In this document: positions 16,086 through 23,820 of the stretch, piece after piece
Position numbering within the stretch: position 1 is the stretch's first letter
Layout of the letters: each line of letters opens with the position of its first letter
Assembly (NCBI GenBank): GCA_964427895.1
Contig: CAYRUZ010000001.1
Span: forward strand, 1-64,000
Direction: 5' to 3'
Length of the DNA: 64,000 bases
DNA from: CAYRUZ01 sp964427895
GTDB taxonomy: Bacteria > Patescibacteriota > Gracilibacteria > Peribacterales > Peribacteraceae
The notes under the pieces: model-generated
What the model was told of the DNA's origin: nothing
What the model saw: the letters and a program-made list of their open reading frames with translations, nothing else
Database searches by the model: none
Program-made: the position numbers and the translations under genes

Positions 16086-17615
16086 TTATATATTTTTGGA
16101 ATATGACGGTTCAGCCGTCCGGTAGAGCAAGTCGTAGCGCGAAAGTCGAGAAGCGTACGGTTCCGCGCATGTCCACGGAACCTCGGAGAAATGCGCATCC
16201 ATGTATTCCTCCGCCGCAGCCTCAAGACGGTCGTGGTCCCCCACGATGATCAGATCCGCCCGCCCGATGTTTTCCAAGAAAGGCTCGGCGAAGTCCCCGA
16301 TGGGACGCATCAGGGTCGCTTGGGCGAAGATCGGGCCCAACGGCAGGTGCTGCGTGTAAGCGTAGATGGTATCGACATGCTTGCCGACGTAGAGGTACTG
16401 CGATCGTCCGCACGCGTCGAGGAGCGCGTCGACGACTGCCGCGTCGCGTTGCTGCTCCGATGTTTCACGCTCTGCGAGCACCACTGCGCGATACGGCGTA
16501 TTCGCGTGCAGAGAGAACGTGCAGGCGACGACGAGCGCCAGGGCGGCCGCGTGCAGCGGGCGTAACCGCCATTCCGATCGCGCCGTATTCGCCAGGAGCG
16601 CCAAGAAGAGCGCGATGTAGCCGGGGACGGCGAAAACGAAGTGGTGATGGAAGTACATCACGCCCGTCCCGACCGCGATGCTCAGCAGGTACGTGCCGAG
16701 CAGCAGCGAGGTGATGGCATCGCGCGCGTCGGTCTTCCGCCACAGCAGCGCGACCTGCGCGATGCCCGCGAGCACGATGCTCCAGTACAGCGGCCGGGAA
16801 TAGTCCCATACGTCCCCGAGCATGCGGGGCACATCCAATCCCCGGATAATCGGCGAGCCGCGTGATTGCACCTGCTCTCCGATCATGTGGCGCAAGTAGA
16901 TGTTCACGTACGGGTCGGCATAGCCGGTCCACAGCAGGATGATTCCTCCCGCGACGCCTCCCATGAACAACGGCAAGAAGAAACTGCGCGCGGCATCCCG
17001 CGGGCGGAGGAAGAGCGCGACGGCGAATGCCGTGAGGATGAACGGTTCCTTCAGTCCGATGCCGCAGAGAAGGCATGCTGCTGCGGCGAAGAGCCGCTTG
17101 CTGCCCAAGGGCGCGTCGTTCCACGCGAGAATGCAGGCGTATAGGACGATGAAACAGCTGCCGAACGACTCGACTTGGAATCGTCCGCTCCGGTCGGCCG
17201 TGTACAGCGTCAGCGCGATGCTCAGCAGCGCGCAGCACCAGGCGAGCACCAGATGTTTGGGATAGCGGTGCAGCAGCACGCACGATACGGCCACGGGCAC
17301 GATGCCGAGCACGGCGACCTGTGCCCATGTACCGACGGACGCGTCGCCGCGCAGCCAGAAGGACAGTGCGCTGATGAGGAAAATGCCGGGGGGTTTCGTC
17401 TCGAAAAGATCGCGGTATGGGATCAATCCGCGCAGGATGCCGCGGCCCACGGTCCAGTAAAGGCGCGCGTCGTAGCGGGCGAGGCCGAAGGACTCGAATG
17501 CCAGTTGCTCGATGAGCAAGACCGCCCCGACCATCACGCAGAGTGCGGCGACGGCGATGCCTATGCGGGGCATCCATCGCGCGAAGCGTGAGGATGATGC
17601 GGATGTGTGTGTCAT
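16086..17615 (-). CDS. GT-C type membrane glycosyltransferase (GT39/ArnT-like)
   Basis: 509 residues with about 11-12 membrane helices and a soluble C-terminal region. The first outer loop carries YDARLYWTVGRGI and then PYRDLFETKPPGIF, the acidic loop pattern of polyprenyl-phosphate-sugar-dependent GT-C enzymes (GT39/PMT/ArnT), which transfer sugars on the outer face of the membrane. Start ATG is supported by GGAGGG (17,624-17,629) 8 nt upstream. Acceptor and donor are unknown; surface glycan or protein glycosylation is likely. Confidence 0.85.
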   Translation of the reverse strand: MTHTSASSSRFARWMPRIGIAVAALCVMVGAVLLIEQLAFESFGLARYDARLYWTVGRGILRGLIPYRDLFETKPPGIFLISALSFWLRGDASVGTWAQVAVLGIVPVAVSCVLLHRYPKHLVLAWCCALLSIALTLYTADRSGRFQVESFGSCFIVLYACILAWNDAPLGSKRLFAAAACLLCGIGLKEPFILTAFAVALFLRPRDAARSFFLPLFMGGVAGGIILLWTGYADPYVNIYLRHMIGEQVQSRGSPIIRGLDVPRMLGDVWDYSRPLYWSIVLAGIAQVALLWRKTDARDAITSLLLGTYLLSIAVGTGVMYFHHHFVFAVPGYIALFLALLANTARSEWRLRPLHAAALALVVACTFSLHANTPYRAVVLAERETSEQQRDAAVVDALLDACGRSQYLYVGKHVDTIYAYTQHLPLGPIFAQATLMRPIGDFAEPFLENIGRADLIIVGDHDRLEAAAEEYMDAHFSEVPWTCAEPYASRLSRYDLLYRTAEPSYSKNI

Positions 17616-17623
17616 GAAATTTT

Positions 17624-17638
17624 CCCTCCATTATAGCA
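17624..17638 (-). promoter_or_regulatory. extended -10 promoter and SD site of the GT-C gene
   Basis: On the minus strand TGC-TATAAT (-10 at 17,630-17,635 with extended TGC at 17,636-17,638) is followed at once by GGAGGG (17,624-17,629). The transcript would begin in or near the Shine-Dalgarno sequence, leaving a leader of under 15 nt. No good -35 is seen. Confidence 0.5.
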
Positions 17639-17765
17639 TTTCCCTGCATTTTTTCCTACTTCAACATTCTTTGCCGAAGCAGTTCATTGCCCTGTTGCGC
17701 ACAGAAGAAGCCCTATGATGCACGAGCGCCCAAAGACGCTGCGGTTTCCCGTTCTAGCGTCAGTG

Positions 17766-18302
17766 CTATTCGTCCGAGGAATCCGACGATTCCGAATGGT
17801 GATTCGACCACTCCGACATGCGGCTCGAACGTGCGGACGACCACTCGGACATCCGGCTGGAGCGGATGGAGGACCATTCAGAACGTGCGCTGGAACGAGC
17901 CGAAGAGAACGACGACATCTTGCTCGACCAAGCTGAGGACCATTCGCTCATGCGGCTCGAACGTGCGGACGACCACTCGGACATCCGGCTGGAGCGGATG
18001 GAGGACCATTCAGAACGTGCGCTGGAACGAGCCGAAGAGAACGACGACATCTTGCTCGACCAAGCCGAGGACCATTCGCTCATGCGGCTCGAACGTGCAG
18101 ACGACCACTCGGACATCCGGCTCGACTGAGCGGAAGACCACTCGGACATCCTGCTCGAGAAAAAGTCCGAGCGAGCGAGAGTGGCAGGCGTCGGTGTTGC
18201 GGAACTGGCAAAGGCGAGGGGAGAAGCCGTCATGACGAGGGCTGCTGTTGCGGCGATGATCGAGAGGGTTTTGCGCATAGGGGGATAGAGGATGTGCTGC
18301 AT
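17766..18302 (-). CDS. exported hendecad-repeat Ser/Trp/Arg-rich protein
   Basis: 178 residues, no family recognised. A signal peptide (about residues 9-32, KTLSIIAATAALVMTASPLAFA) leads to a mature chain that is nearly all repeat: eleven consecutive 11-residue units from residue 49 to 169, consensus SSRMSEWSSAR, with variants such as SSKMSSFSSAR and SSARSEWSSIR. Four units form a higher-order 44-residue block that is repeated. The tail is acidic (ESSDSSDE). GGAGAG lies 10 nt before ATG 18,302; ATG 18,278 is an alternative. The plus strand is also open here but has no signal or start site, so minus is preferred. Probably extracellular; role unknown. Confidence 0.8.
   Translation of the reverse strand: MQHILYPPMRKTLSIIAATAALVMTASPLAFASSATPTPATLARSDFFSSRMSEWSSAQSSRMSEWSSARSSRMSEWSSAWSSKMSSFSSARSSARSEWSSIRSSRMSEWSSARSSRMSEWSSAWSSKMSSFSSARSSARSEWSSIRSSRMSEWSSARSSRMSEWSNHHSESSDSSDE
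17817..18123. repeat. 132-bp tandem repeat (2.3 copies)
   Basis: The same 132-bp unit begins at 17,821, 17,953 and 18,085 (CGGCTCGAACGTGC each time). Copies one and two are almost identical; the third is partial. Each unit encodes four 11-residue modules of the exported repeat protein. Near identity suggests recent duplication, so copy number may vary between strains. Confidence 0.9.
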
Positions 18303-18425
18303 GCTAGGGTTACTCTCCTAAACTGTACATTGCGATGCCCGCGGCTTGTGTCGCCACGAGCAAAAGGCGCACGCGCTGCTGAGCAGCGGATTGCTGTGTC
18401 GCGCGCGATGACGCAGGTTCCGGCA

Positions 18426-18518
18426 TCAGGTCAGTGCCTTGAAGATGAGATACAGCACGGCCCATCCGCCGCCGAAAATTGCGGCGATCACGAGCGCTTT
18501 GAAGAGAGTGTTCAGCAT
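18426..18518 (-). CDS. 30-residue single-helix membrane microprotein
   Basis: A short frame too small for usual gene calling: MLNTLFKALVIAAIF, then GGGWAVLYLIFKALT. It is one continuous hydrophobic helix with a Lys near each end, and its stop and start are both inside the otherwise gene-free stretch between the repeat protein and tRNA-Thr. No good Shine-Dalgarno or -10 site is seen, so the call is tentative. It could instead be chance; conservation in relatives would decide. Confidence 0.35.
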   Translation of the reverse strand: MLNTLFKALVIAAIFGGGWAVLYLIFKALT

Positions 18519-18587
18519 AGGTGCCTGTATGACGGACAATGGGAAAAAACCTTTCACGCGGCGCTTGTCCTGTGGATGGTGTTTGAG

Positions 18588-18662
18588 TGGAGCCGCCTCC
18601 GGGATTTGAACCCGGGACCCTCGGTTTACGATACCGATGCTCTACCACTGAGCTAAGGCGGC
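18588..18662 (-). tRNA. tRNA-Thr (anticodon CGT)
   Basis: Complete cloverleaf on the minus strand. Acceptor GCCGCCT pairs with AGGCGGC; D-arm GCTC/GAGC; anticodon stem TCGGT/ACCGA with loop ATCGTAA, so anticodon CGT (reads ACG); T-arm CCGGG/CCCGG with loop TTCAAAT. Discriminator T; the CCA end is encoded in the DNA (18,588-18,590 on the plus strand read TGG). Confidence 0.95.
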
Positions 18663-18742
18663 AATGATCCGAACGCGAGAGAATGAGCGAGATGTCCGAC
18701 CGAGCCTATTTTTTTCTTGCGCGGCTCGCAAGCTCGCCGCGG

Positions 18743-18760
18743 CCACTGAGCTAAGGCGGC
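18743..18760. repeat. 18-bp duplicate of the 5' end of tRNA-Thr
   Basis: CCACTGAGCTAAGGCGGC at 18,743-18,760 is identical to 18,645-18,662, which is the 5' end (acceptor and D-stem) of tRNA-Thr. The copies are direct repeats 98 bp apart. The second copy is not part of a complete tRNA. Confidence 0.85.
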
Positions 18761-18919
18761 GTGATTCCTCACGTCGGGGCACTATTGTTATGGTTCGAGC
18801 CCGAAAGCGCAAGCGTTCTCGCCGCCCCAGGAACGCCTATTGCGGCAAGAATACGCGGTTTCTCCTTCGGCTTTCCGCCGCGACACGCGTCATTTCGCCG
18901 ATATCGCTACCATGCGGGC

Positions 18920-19999
18920 ATGCAACGCGCCGCCGCACTGGCTTGGTCCCACAGCAACGTTCTCACCGAAAAGCGTTACCGGAAACTCATCGAGCAGCAT
19001 GGATCGCTCGACGATGCATTCCTGCATATCGACGAGGAGCTTCTGCGGGCGATCGGTTGTCGCGATGACGGCGTGCGCGATGCGCTCACGCGCCTTGCAT
19101 CGTTTGATCTCGATGCGTGCGAAGCATTTCTTGCGGAGCGCGGCGTCACGTTTCTCTCGATGCAAGACGAGAATTATCCGCAGAGTCTGAAAGACAGCAG
19201 CGACGCGCCGGTGTTTCTCTATCTGCGCGGAGACTTCGCCGCGCTCGGCCAACCGGGCATCGGCATCGTGGGCACGCGCGGGAGCACCGCGTACGGCAGG
19301 CGCTGCGCGACGGACATCAGCGAGACGGTTGTTCGCGCGGGATTCACGACGATCAGCGGATTGGCGGAGGGGATCGATGGCGACGTCGCGTCGGCCACGC
19401 TCAAGGCAGGGGGACGGACGGTCGCCGTGCTCGGCCACGGACTGGCGACGATCTTCCCGCAAAAGCACGAACGCTTGGCCGACCAGATTGTGCAGCACGG
19501 CGGTCTGCTGATCACGGAATACGCGCCCGATGTGCCCGGGCTCCAGTACAACTTCCCGGCGCGTAACCGCATCATCGCCGCGCTCAGCAGGGCGGTTGTG
19601 GTCGTCGAGGCGCCGGTGAAGAGCGGTGCGCTCATCACCGCGCAGTTCGCGCTGGAAGAAGGGCGTGACGTGTATGCCGTCCCGGGTCCGCTGTACGCGC
19701 CGACATCCGAGGGATGCAACGCGCTCATTAACTCCGGTTCCGCGCGGCTGCTGCTCTCGCCGGAGGAATTGCTGAAAGACTTGGGCGTGCGGGCGAGCGA
19801 CGCTCCGCGATCGACGTACGAGCCGGCATCCGACGACGAGCGAGCGGTCTACGCTGCGCTCACGCCGTTGCCGCAGACGGTCGACACGCTCGTCGAGAAA
19901 GCAGGATTGTCGGCAGCCGTGGTCCGCACGCAGCTTACGATGCTCGAGCTCGCGGGAGCGGCGCAGAACCTCGGGGGCGGGCAGTGGGCGCGACGTTGA
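18920..19999 (+). CDS. dprA: DNA-processing protein DprA
   Basis: Loads RecA onto incoming single-stranded DNA in natural transformation. 359 residues from ATG 18,920. The Rossmann-like core has GIGIVGTRGSTAYG, AEGIDGDVASATLKAGGRTVAVLGHGL (read in two parts), LLITEYAPD, NFPARNRIIAALSRAVVVVEA, SGALITAQFALEEGRDVYAVPG and EGCNALINSGSARLL; a short winged C-terminal domain follows. -10 TACCAT (18,908-18,913) ends 6 nt before this ATG, so upstream in-frame codons are rejected. Together with pilT it suggests DNA uptake ability. Confidence 0.95.
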   Translation: MQRAAALAWSHSNVLTEKRYRKLIEQHGSLDDAFLHIDEELLRAIGCRDDGVRDALTRLASFDLDACEAFLAERGVTFLSMQDENYPQSLKDSSDAPVFLYLRGDFAALGQPGIGIVGTRGSTAYGRRCATDISETVVRAGFTTISGLAEGIDGDVASATLKAGGRTVAVLGHGLATIFPQKHERLADQIVQHGGLLITEYAPDVPGLQYNFPARNRIIAALSRAVVVVEAPVKSGALITAQFALEEGRDVYAVPGPLYAPTSEGCNALINSGSARLLLSPEELLKDLGVRASDAPRSTYEPASDDERAVYAALTPLPQTVDTLVEKAGLSAAVVRTQLTMLELAGAAQNLGGGQWARR

Positions 20000-20743
20000 T
20001 CACTTCTTCGTGAAGCCCTCGATGGCCTTCAGTACCTCGACGGGCACCATCCATACGGTGGTGTTGGAGTCGTCGGAGCTGATGTCGTTGATGCTCTGGA
20101 GCGTGCGCAGATGCAGGGCGCCCGGCGTCTTGGCCAGCATTTCCGCGGCTTTTGCGACGTTCTCCGAGGCTGCCAACTCTCCTTCGGAGCTGATGACGAC
20201 GGCCTGCTTCTCGCGTTCTGCCTCGGCGACTTTCGCGAGGGTACGCTTGAGCGTGTCCGGGAGGACAATGTCCTTCAATTCGACGCGCTGCACGTCCACT
20301 CCCCATTCTTCGGCGGCATGGTCGACGTCTTTCTGGATCGCTGCGCTGATCTGGTCTTTCTTCGCGAGCAGTTCGTCGAGCTTCACTTCACCCACCGCGT
20401 TGCGCATCGTCACTTGCGCCAACTGCGTGACGGCAAAGAGGTAGTCGTCGACTTCCACGATGGCCTTCTCCGGATTGACGATCTTGAAGTAGAAGACGGC
20501 GTTGATGTGCACGGGGATGTTGTCGCGCGTGATCGTTTCCTGCTCCGGCACGTCGACGGCGCGCGTGCGGATATCCACTTTGATCATGCGCTGGAAGATC
20601 GGCACCAAGACGTGCCAGCCGGGTTCCCACGTCTTGCTGTAGCGACCCATGGTGAACACGAGTCCGCGTTCGTATTGGTTCACCTGTTTCACCCACGCGA
20701 GGATGATGACGATGCCGATGGCGAGTATGGCGAGCAATGGCAT
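20000..20743 (-). CDS. slipin (stomatin-like SPFH-domain membrane protein)
   Basis: 247 residues: one N-terminal membrane helix (about 3-18), then the SPFH/band-7 domain starting NQYERGLVFTMGRYSKTWEPG, through VDIRTRAVDVPEQETITRD, and a C-terminal coiled coil rich in Ala/Glu (KVAEAEREKQAVVISSEGE). Such proteins scaffold membrane microdomains. The usual partner NfeD is not adjacent; instead it lies 19 nt after tpiA, apparently in one transcript, and converges on dprA. Confidence 0.92.
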   Translation of the reverse strand: MPLLAILAIGIVIILAWVKQVNQYERGLVFTMGRYSKTWEPGWHVLVPIFQRMIKVDIRTRAVDVPEQETITRDNIPVHINAVFYFKIVNPEKAIVEVDDYLFAVTQLAQVTMRNAVGEVKLDELLAKKDQISAAIQKDVDHAAEEWGVDVQRVELKDIVLPDTLKRTLAKVAEAEREKQAVVISSEGELAASENVAKAAEMLAKTPGALHLRTLQSINDISSDDSNTTVWMVPVEVLKAIEGFTKK

Positions 20744-20762
20744 GGCTGGGATGGGGGAGGAA

Positions 20763-21458
20763 TTAGCGAGGCAAAGATGCAGCGACCTTCACGATGTGGG
20801 AGAAAGCATCATACTTTAAGGACGCACCCCCGCAGAGCAGTCCGTCGACATTCGCAACGGACAGGATCGACTCGGCGTTTTTCTCGTCCGCGGACCCGCC
20901 GTACAAAATGCGTCCATCGGGTTTGATCGAGCGGATAAAGGCGTGGGCGGCCGCGATGTCCTGCGGTGTGGCCGCTTTGCCCGTGCCGATCGCCCAGACC
21001 GGTTCGTAGGCGACGGTGCAAGCTACCTCGATGCCGGCGAGTTGTCGCTGCAGCACCGTATCGGTCTGGCCAGCAGCGCGTTCTTCTCCGGTCTCACCGA
21101 TGCAGACCACGGGGTGCAGGCCAGCGTCGGATGCGGCTTTCGCCTGCGCGGCCACGGCCTCGTCCGTTTCGCCGTGGTACCGGCGGCGCTCGCTGTGGCC
21201 GCACAGAACAGCGATGCATCCTTCTTGCCGCAGCATGGCCATCGACACGTCTCCGGTGAATGCGCCTTTCTCTTCGGCGCGCGCGCACTGCGCACCCACG
21301 CTCATGCCCACCGCGCGGCACTCGGCGATGTAGAGGGAACTGGGGAAGACGATGACGTCCACGCCGGGGACAGACTTCCACGGGGAGTCGGCAGTGGCCC
21401 AGCCGTCGGGCGGCGGATTCATTTTCCAGTTGGCGGCGATGAGGGGATTGCGAGGCAT
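20763..21458 (-). CDS. tpiA: triosephosphate isomerase
   Basis: Interconverts dihydroxyacetone phosphate and glyceraldehyde 3-phosphate. 231 residues, somewhat short. Catalytic residues are present: Lys in AANWKMN, His in LCGHSERR and Glu in AYEPVWAIGTG; the phosphate-binding end reads ILYGGSADEKN and GLLCGGASL. On the minus strand TAGACT (21,466-21,471) ends 7 nt before the ATG (leaderless). Divergent from rpiB, the two start regions being only 36 bp apart. Confidence 0.95.
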   Translation of the reverse strand: MPRNPLIAANWKMNPPPDGWATADSPWKSVPGVDVIVFPSSLYIAECRAVGMSVGAQCARAEEKGAFTGDVSMAMLRQEGCIAVLCGHSERRRYHGETDEAVAAQAKAASDAGLHPVVCIGETGEERAAGQTDTVLQRQLAGIEVACTVAYEPVWAIGTGKAATPQDIAAAHAFIRSIKPDGRILYGGSADEKNAESILSVANVDGLLCGGASLKYDAFSHIVKVAASLPR

Positions 21459-21494
21459 CGACGAAAGTCTAGCAGACCGTTAGGATCGTCGCGT

Positions 21495-21935
21495 ATGCCC
21501 GTGCAACAGGTCGTCCTCGCTAGCGATCACGCAGGCTTCCCCCTTAAGGAGAAGGTCAAAGTCCACCTGCGGGATGCAGGCATCGCGGTGCTCGACGTCG
21601 GTACCAACAGCGAGGAGTCGGTGGATTATCCGGCCATCATGCGCGAGGGGTGCGCCGCCGTTCTCGCGAAGAACGTCCCGGGCATCATTTTCGGCGGCAG
21701 CGGCAACGGGGAGGCGATGGCCGCCAACAAAGTGCGGGGCATCCGCGCGGCGGTGTGCTGGAACGAGGAATCCGCTCGCCTCGCGCGTGCACACAACGAC
21801 GCGAATGTCATGAGCATGGGATCCCGCCTCGTCGATCACGATCTCGCGCTTTCCATGGTCGATGTGTTCCTCTCCACGCCTTTCGAAGGTGGTCGCCATG
21901 AGCGACGCATCGCCGATCTCGAACCCTCCGCCTGA
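21495..21935 (+). CDS. rpiB: ribose-5-phosphate isomerase B (actinobacterial-type active site)
   Basis: Interconverts ribulose and ribose 5-phosphate. 146 residues; LASDHAGFPLKEKV at the N-terminus and IIFGGSGNGEAMAANKVRGIRAA in the centre (shown here as two motifs, GGSGNGEAMAANKV and RGIRAA). The catalytic Cys of E. coli-type RpiB is replaced, and a Glu in GNGE matches the Mycobacterium type, where a Glu is the base. TAGGAT (21,481-21,486) ends 8 nt before the ATG. It is followed after 1 nt by rpe, forming a pentose phosphate operon. Confidence 0.95.
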   Translation: MPVQQVVLASDHAGFPLKEKVKVHLRDAGIAVLDVGTNSEESVDYPAIMREGCAAVLAKNVPGIIFGGSGNGEAMAANKVRGIRAAVCWNEESARLARAHNDANVMSMGSRLVDHDLALSMVDVFLSTPFEGGRHERRIADLEPSA

Positions 21936-21936
21936 T

Positions 21937-22569
21937 ATGCCGCTTCGCATCACTCCCTCCTTGCTCTCCGCGGATTTCGGCCACCTGCAGGCCGAAGTCG
22001 ATAGTGTGGCATCGGCCGACTGGCTGCAAGTGGATGTGATGGACGGGCATTTCGTCCCGAACCTCAGCTTTGGTGCTCCTGTTGTGTCCCGCATCCACAC
22101 GCGTTTGCCGCTGGACATCCATTTGATGGTGGAGAACCCGGAAGATCGCATCGAGGAATTCCTCAAGCTGCGCGTCGCGAACATCACGTTCCATGCGGAG
22201 GCGATTCCCGACACGACCAACCGCCGCGCCATCATCGCCGCAATCCGCGACGGAGGGGCGCTGTCCGGCATCGCCATCAATCCCGAAACGCCGGTGGAAG
22301 TCATTGATGACGTCGTCGACGATGTCGATCTCGTACTCGTGATGACGGTCCGCCCGGGTTTCGGCGGCCAGGCATTCATCGAAACCTGCTTGGAGAAAGT
22401 CCGCGCGGTGCGTGCACGTTGCCCCAAGATCGCGATTCAAGTGGACGGGGGAATCGACGCCCGCACGGGTGCTCTCGCCAAACGCGCCGGCGCGGACAAC
22501 CTCGTCGCGGGATCGTTCATTTTCGGCGCTTCGGACAGGACCGCGGCCATCGCCCAGCTGCGCGCATGA
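21937..22569 (+). CDS. rpe: ribulose-phosphate 3-epimerase
   Basis: Interconverts ribulose and xylulose 5-phosphate. 210 residues beginning MPLRITPSLLSADFG, the family start; an in-frame ATG at 21,898 overlaps rpiB and is less likely. Metal and catalytic motifs: VDVMDGHFVPN, DIHLMVENPE, MTVRPGFGGQ, VDGGID and the phosphate-binding NLVAGSFIFG. Stop overlaps the next gene as ATGA. Confidence 0.96.
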   Translation: MPLRITPSLLSADFGHLQAEVDSVASADWLQVDVMDGHFVPNLSFGAPVVSRIHTRLPLDIHLMVENPEDRIEEFLKLRVANITFHAEAIPDTTNRRAIIAAIRDGGALSGIAINPETPVEVIDDVVDDVDLVLVMTVRPGFGGQAFIETCLEKVRAVRARCPKIAIQVDGGIDARTGALAKRAGADNLVAGSFIFGASDRTAAIAQLRA

Positions 22570-23084
22570 CACGCGCAGGCCATCTCTGGCTCTCCTCTTT
22601 TCTCCTTCTGAGTATGAGCGGTTGTGTTCCACCGTCTTCTGACGAACCGATTCCTGCCCCGCCCGCCCACGTGCAGAGTTTGCCGACCGCGGATATCAGC
22701 ATCGTCGCACCTGACGGGACGACGAAGATCGTGCGTGCAGAGTTGGCACGCACCCCCGCTCAACAGCAACGGGGGTTGATGGATCGCACATCGTTGCCTG
22801 ACGGAACCGGCATGCTCTTCGTATTCCCGACGGAAATACCGCTCACGTTCTGGATGAAGAACACCCTCATTCCGTTGGACATCATCTTCTTCGATGAAGA
22901 CGGATTGGTGGTCTCATGGGCGACGATGCAACCGTGCGAGGCGGATCCGTGTTCCAAATACCGGTCCAGTGCCCCTGCGCGCTACGCACTGGAGTTGCCG
23001 GAAGGCACGATTCTCGACTGGAAGGTGGCAGAAGGATGGCGAATGCAACGCGTCGGCGATGGCTTGCCAGAGAATAAAAAGTGA
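22566..23084 (+). CDS. DUF192 lipoprotein
   Basis: 172 residues. A short lipoprotein signal (MTRAGHLWLSSFLLLSMSGC, lipobox SMSGC) precedes a DUF192 domain with ELARTPAQQQRGLMDR, GMLFVFP and FWMKNTLIPLDIIFFDEDG. DUF192 proteins are small beta-barrel-like exported domains of unknown function. Translationally coupled to rpe by ATGA overlap, so it shares the pentose phosphate transcript, though no metabolic link is evident. Confidence 0.92.
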   Translation: MTRAGHLWLSSFLLLSMSGCVPPSSDEPIPAPPAHVQSLPTADISIVAPDGTTKIVRAELARTPAQQQRGLMDRTSLPDGTGMLFVFPTEIPLTFWMKNTLIPLDIIFFDEDGLVVSWATMQPCEADPCSKYRSSAPARYALELPEGTILDWKVAEGWRMQRVGDGLPENKK

Positions 23085-23153
23085 CGTAAAGACGCCGTTG
23101 CGTATACGAATTGTGTTCGATACTCTGAAATTCCGTTTTCCCCCACGTTTTCT

Positions 23154-23690
23154 ATGGCCAGTGCCGCAAAAGCGAAGTTCCTAATGGTATTGCTCGTCAT
23201 CGCCCTGCTCGGACTGCTTGTCCTGTTGGATATGCGCCGACGCCAGGCGGAAGAACAGTTGCAGCAGCTCACCGTCCGTCTTGAGCAGCTTCAGGGCGGG
23301 AACACCGAGCAGAACAAGCAGGTAGCCAAACAGGTCGTGGCGAAGGTCCGCACGCACATCGTGATCCCGACGGATGTCGAACCCACGGTCGCGCAGATCG
23401 TCGACGTGCAGAAGCTCCGCGAGAAGAATCCGTTCTACGCCAACGCCGAGAACGGTGATTACCTCATCATCACGCCGAACCGCGCCATTCTCTACAGCGT
23501 GAAGAAGGACATGATCATCGACATTGTTCCGGTGCAGCTCGCTCCGCAGGGGCCGCAGCAGCCCGGCGCGCCCGAACAACAGCCGCAGCAGCCGACGAAG
23601 CCGGCGGCCGTGACCTCGTCCAAGTCTTCCGTGAAAGCGGCGCCCAAGCCGGTGTCGTCCACCCCGAAGGAGGATCCGAAGAAAAAGTGA
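23154..23690 (+). CDS. membrane-anchored coiled-coil protein of a Patescibacteria-type family
   Basis: 178 residues: TM helix at about 9-26, coiled coil 30-62, then a compact domain (IPTDVEPTVAQIVDVQKLRE ... FYANAENGDYLIITPNRAILYSVKKDMIIDIVPV) that I associate with many CPR genomes, and a Gln/Pro/Ser/Lys-rich tail. The tail contains SSKSSV (155-160), also found in the DsbA-like protein. Function unknown; the domain would face outward. Promoter TTGCGT-17-TACTCT lies upstream with a C/T-rich leader; a strong terminator follows. Confidence 0.82.
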   Translation: MASAAKAKFLMVLLVIALLGLLVLLDMRRRQAEEQLQQLTVRLEQLQGGNTEQNKQVAKQVVAKVRTHIVIPTDVEPTVAQIVDVQKLREKNPFYANAENGDYLIITPNRAILYSVKKDMIIDIVPVQLAPQGPQQPGAPEQQPQQPTKPAAVTSSKSSVKAAPKPVSSTPKEDPKKK

Positions 23691-23707
23691 CGAATCTCTC
23701 TCGAACC

Positions 23708-23735
23708 AAAACGGCGCTCAATGGGCGCCGTTTTT
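23708..23735 (+). terminator. intrinsic terminator after the coiled-coil protein gene
   Basis: Perfect 10-bp stem AAAACGGCGC (23,708-23,717) / GCGCCGTTTT (23,725-23,734), 7-nt loop, T-run continuing to 23,735. Confidence 0.85.
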
Positions 23736-23820
23736 CGATTAAGCCCCCGTTTATGCGAAAAAAGCGGCATTCGGCGCGTGACGTGGAAGCCAAGAAGTGC
23801 TATGCTATTTTACTCAACCC

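Noticed and set aside
17818..18129. Acidic 11-residue-repeat frame on the plus strand opposite the exported repeat protein
   Set aside because: The minus strand has a signal peptide, an SD site and a natural end; the plus frame has none of these. Because 132 is a multiple of 3, any in-frame repeat opens other frames too.
18310..18648. 112-codon minus-strand frame across tRNA-Thr
   Set aside because: It reads through the tRNA gene and has no start signals; only the small frame at 18,426-18,518 in another register seemed worth noting.
18645..18760. Integration site of a mobile element
   Set aside because: The repeat is from the tRNA 5' end, only 80 bp lie between copies and no integrase or transposase is in the window.
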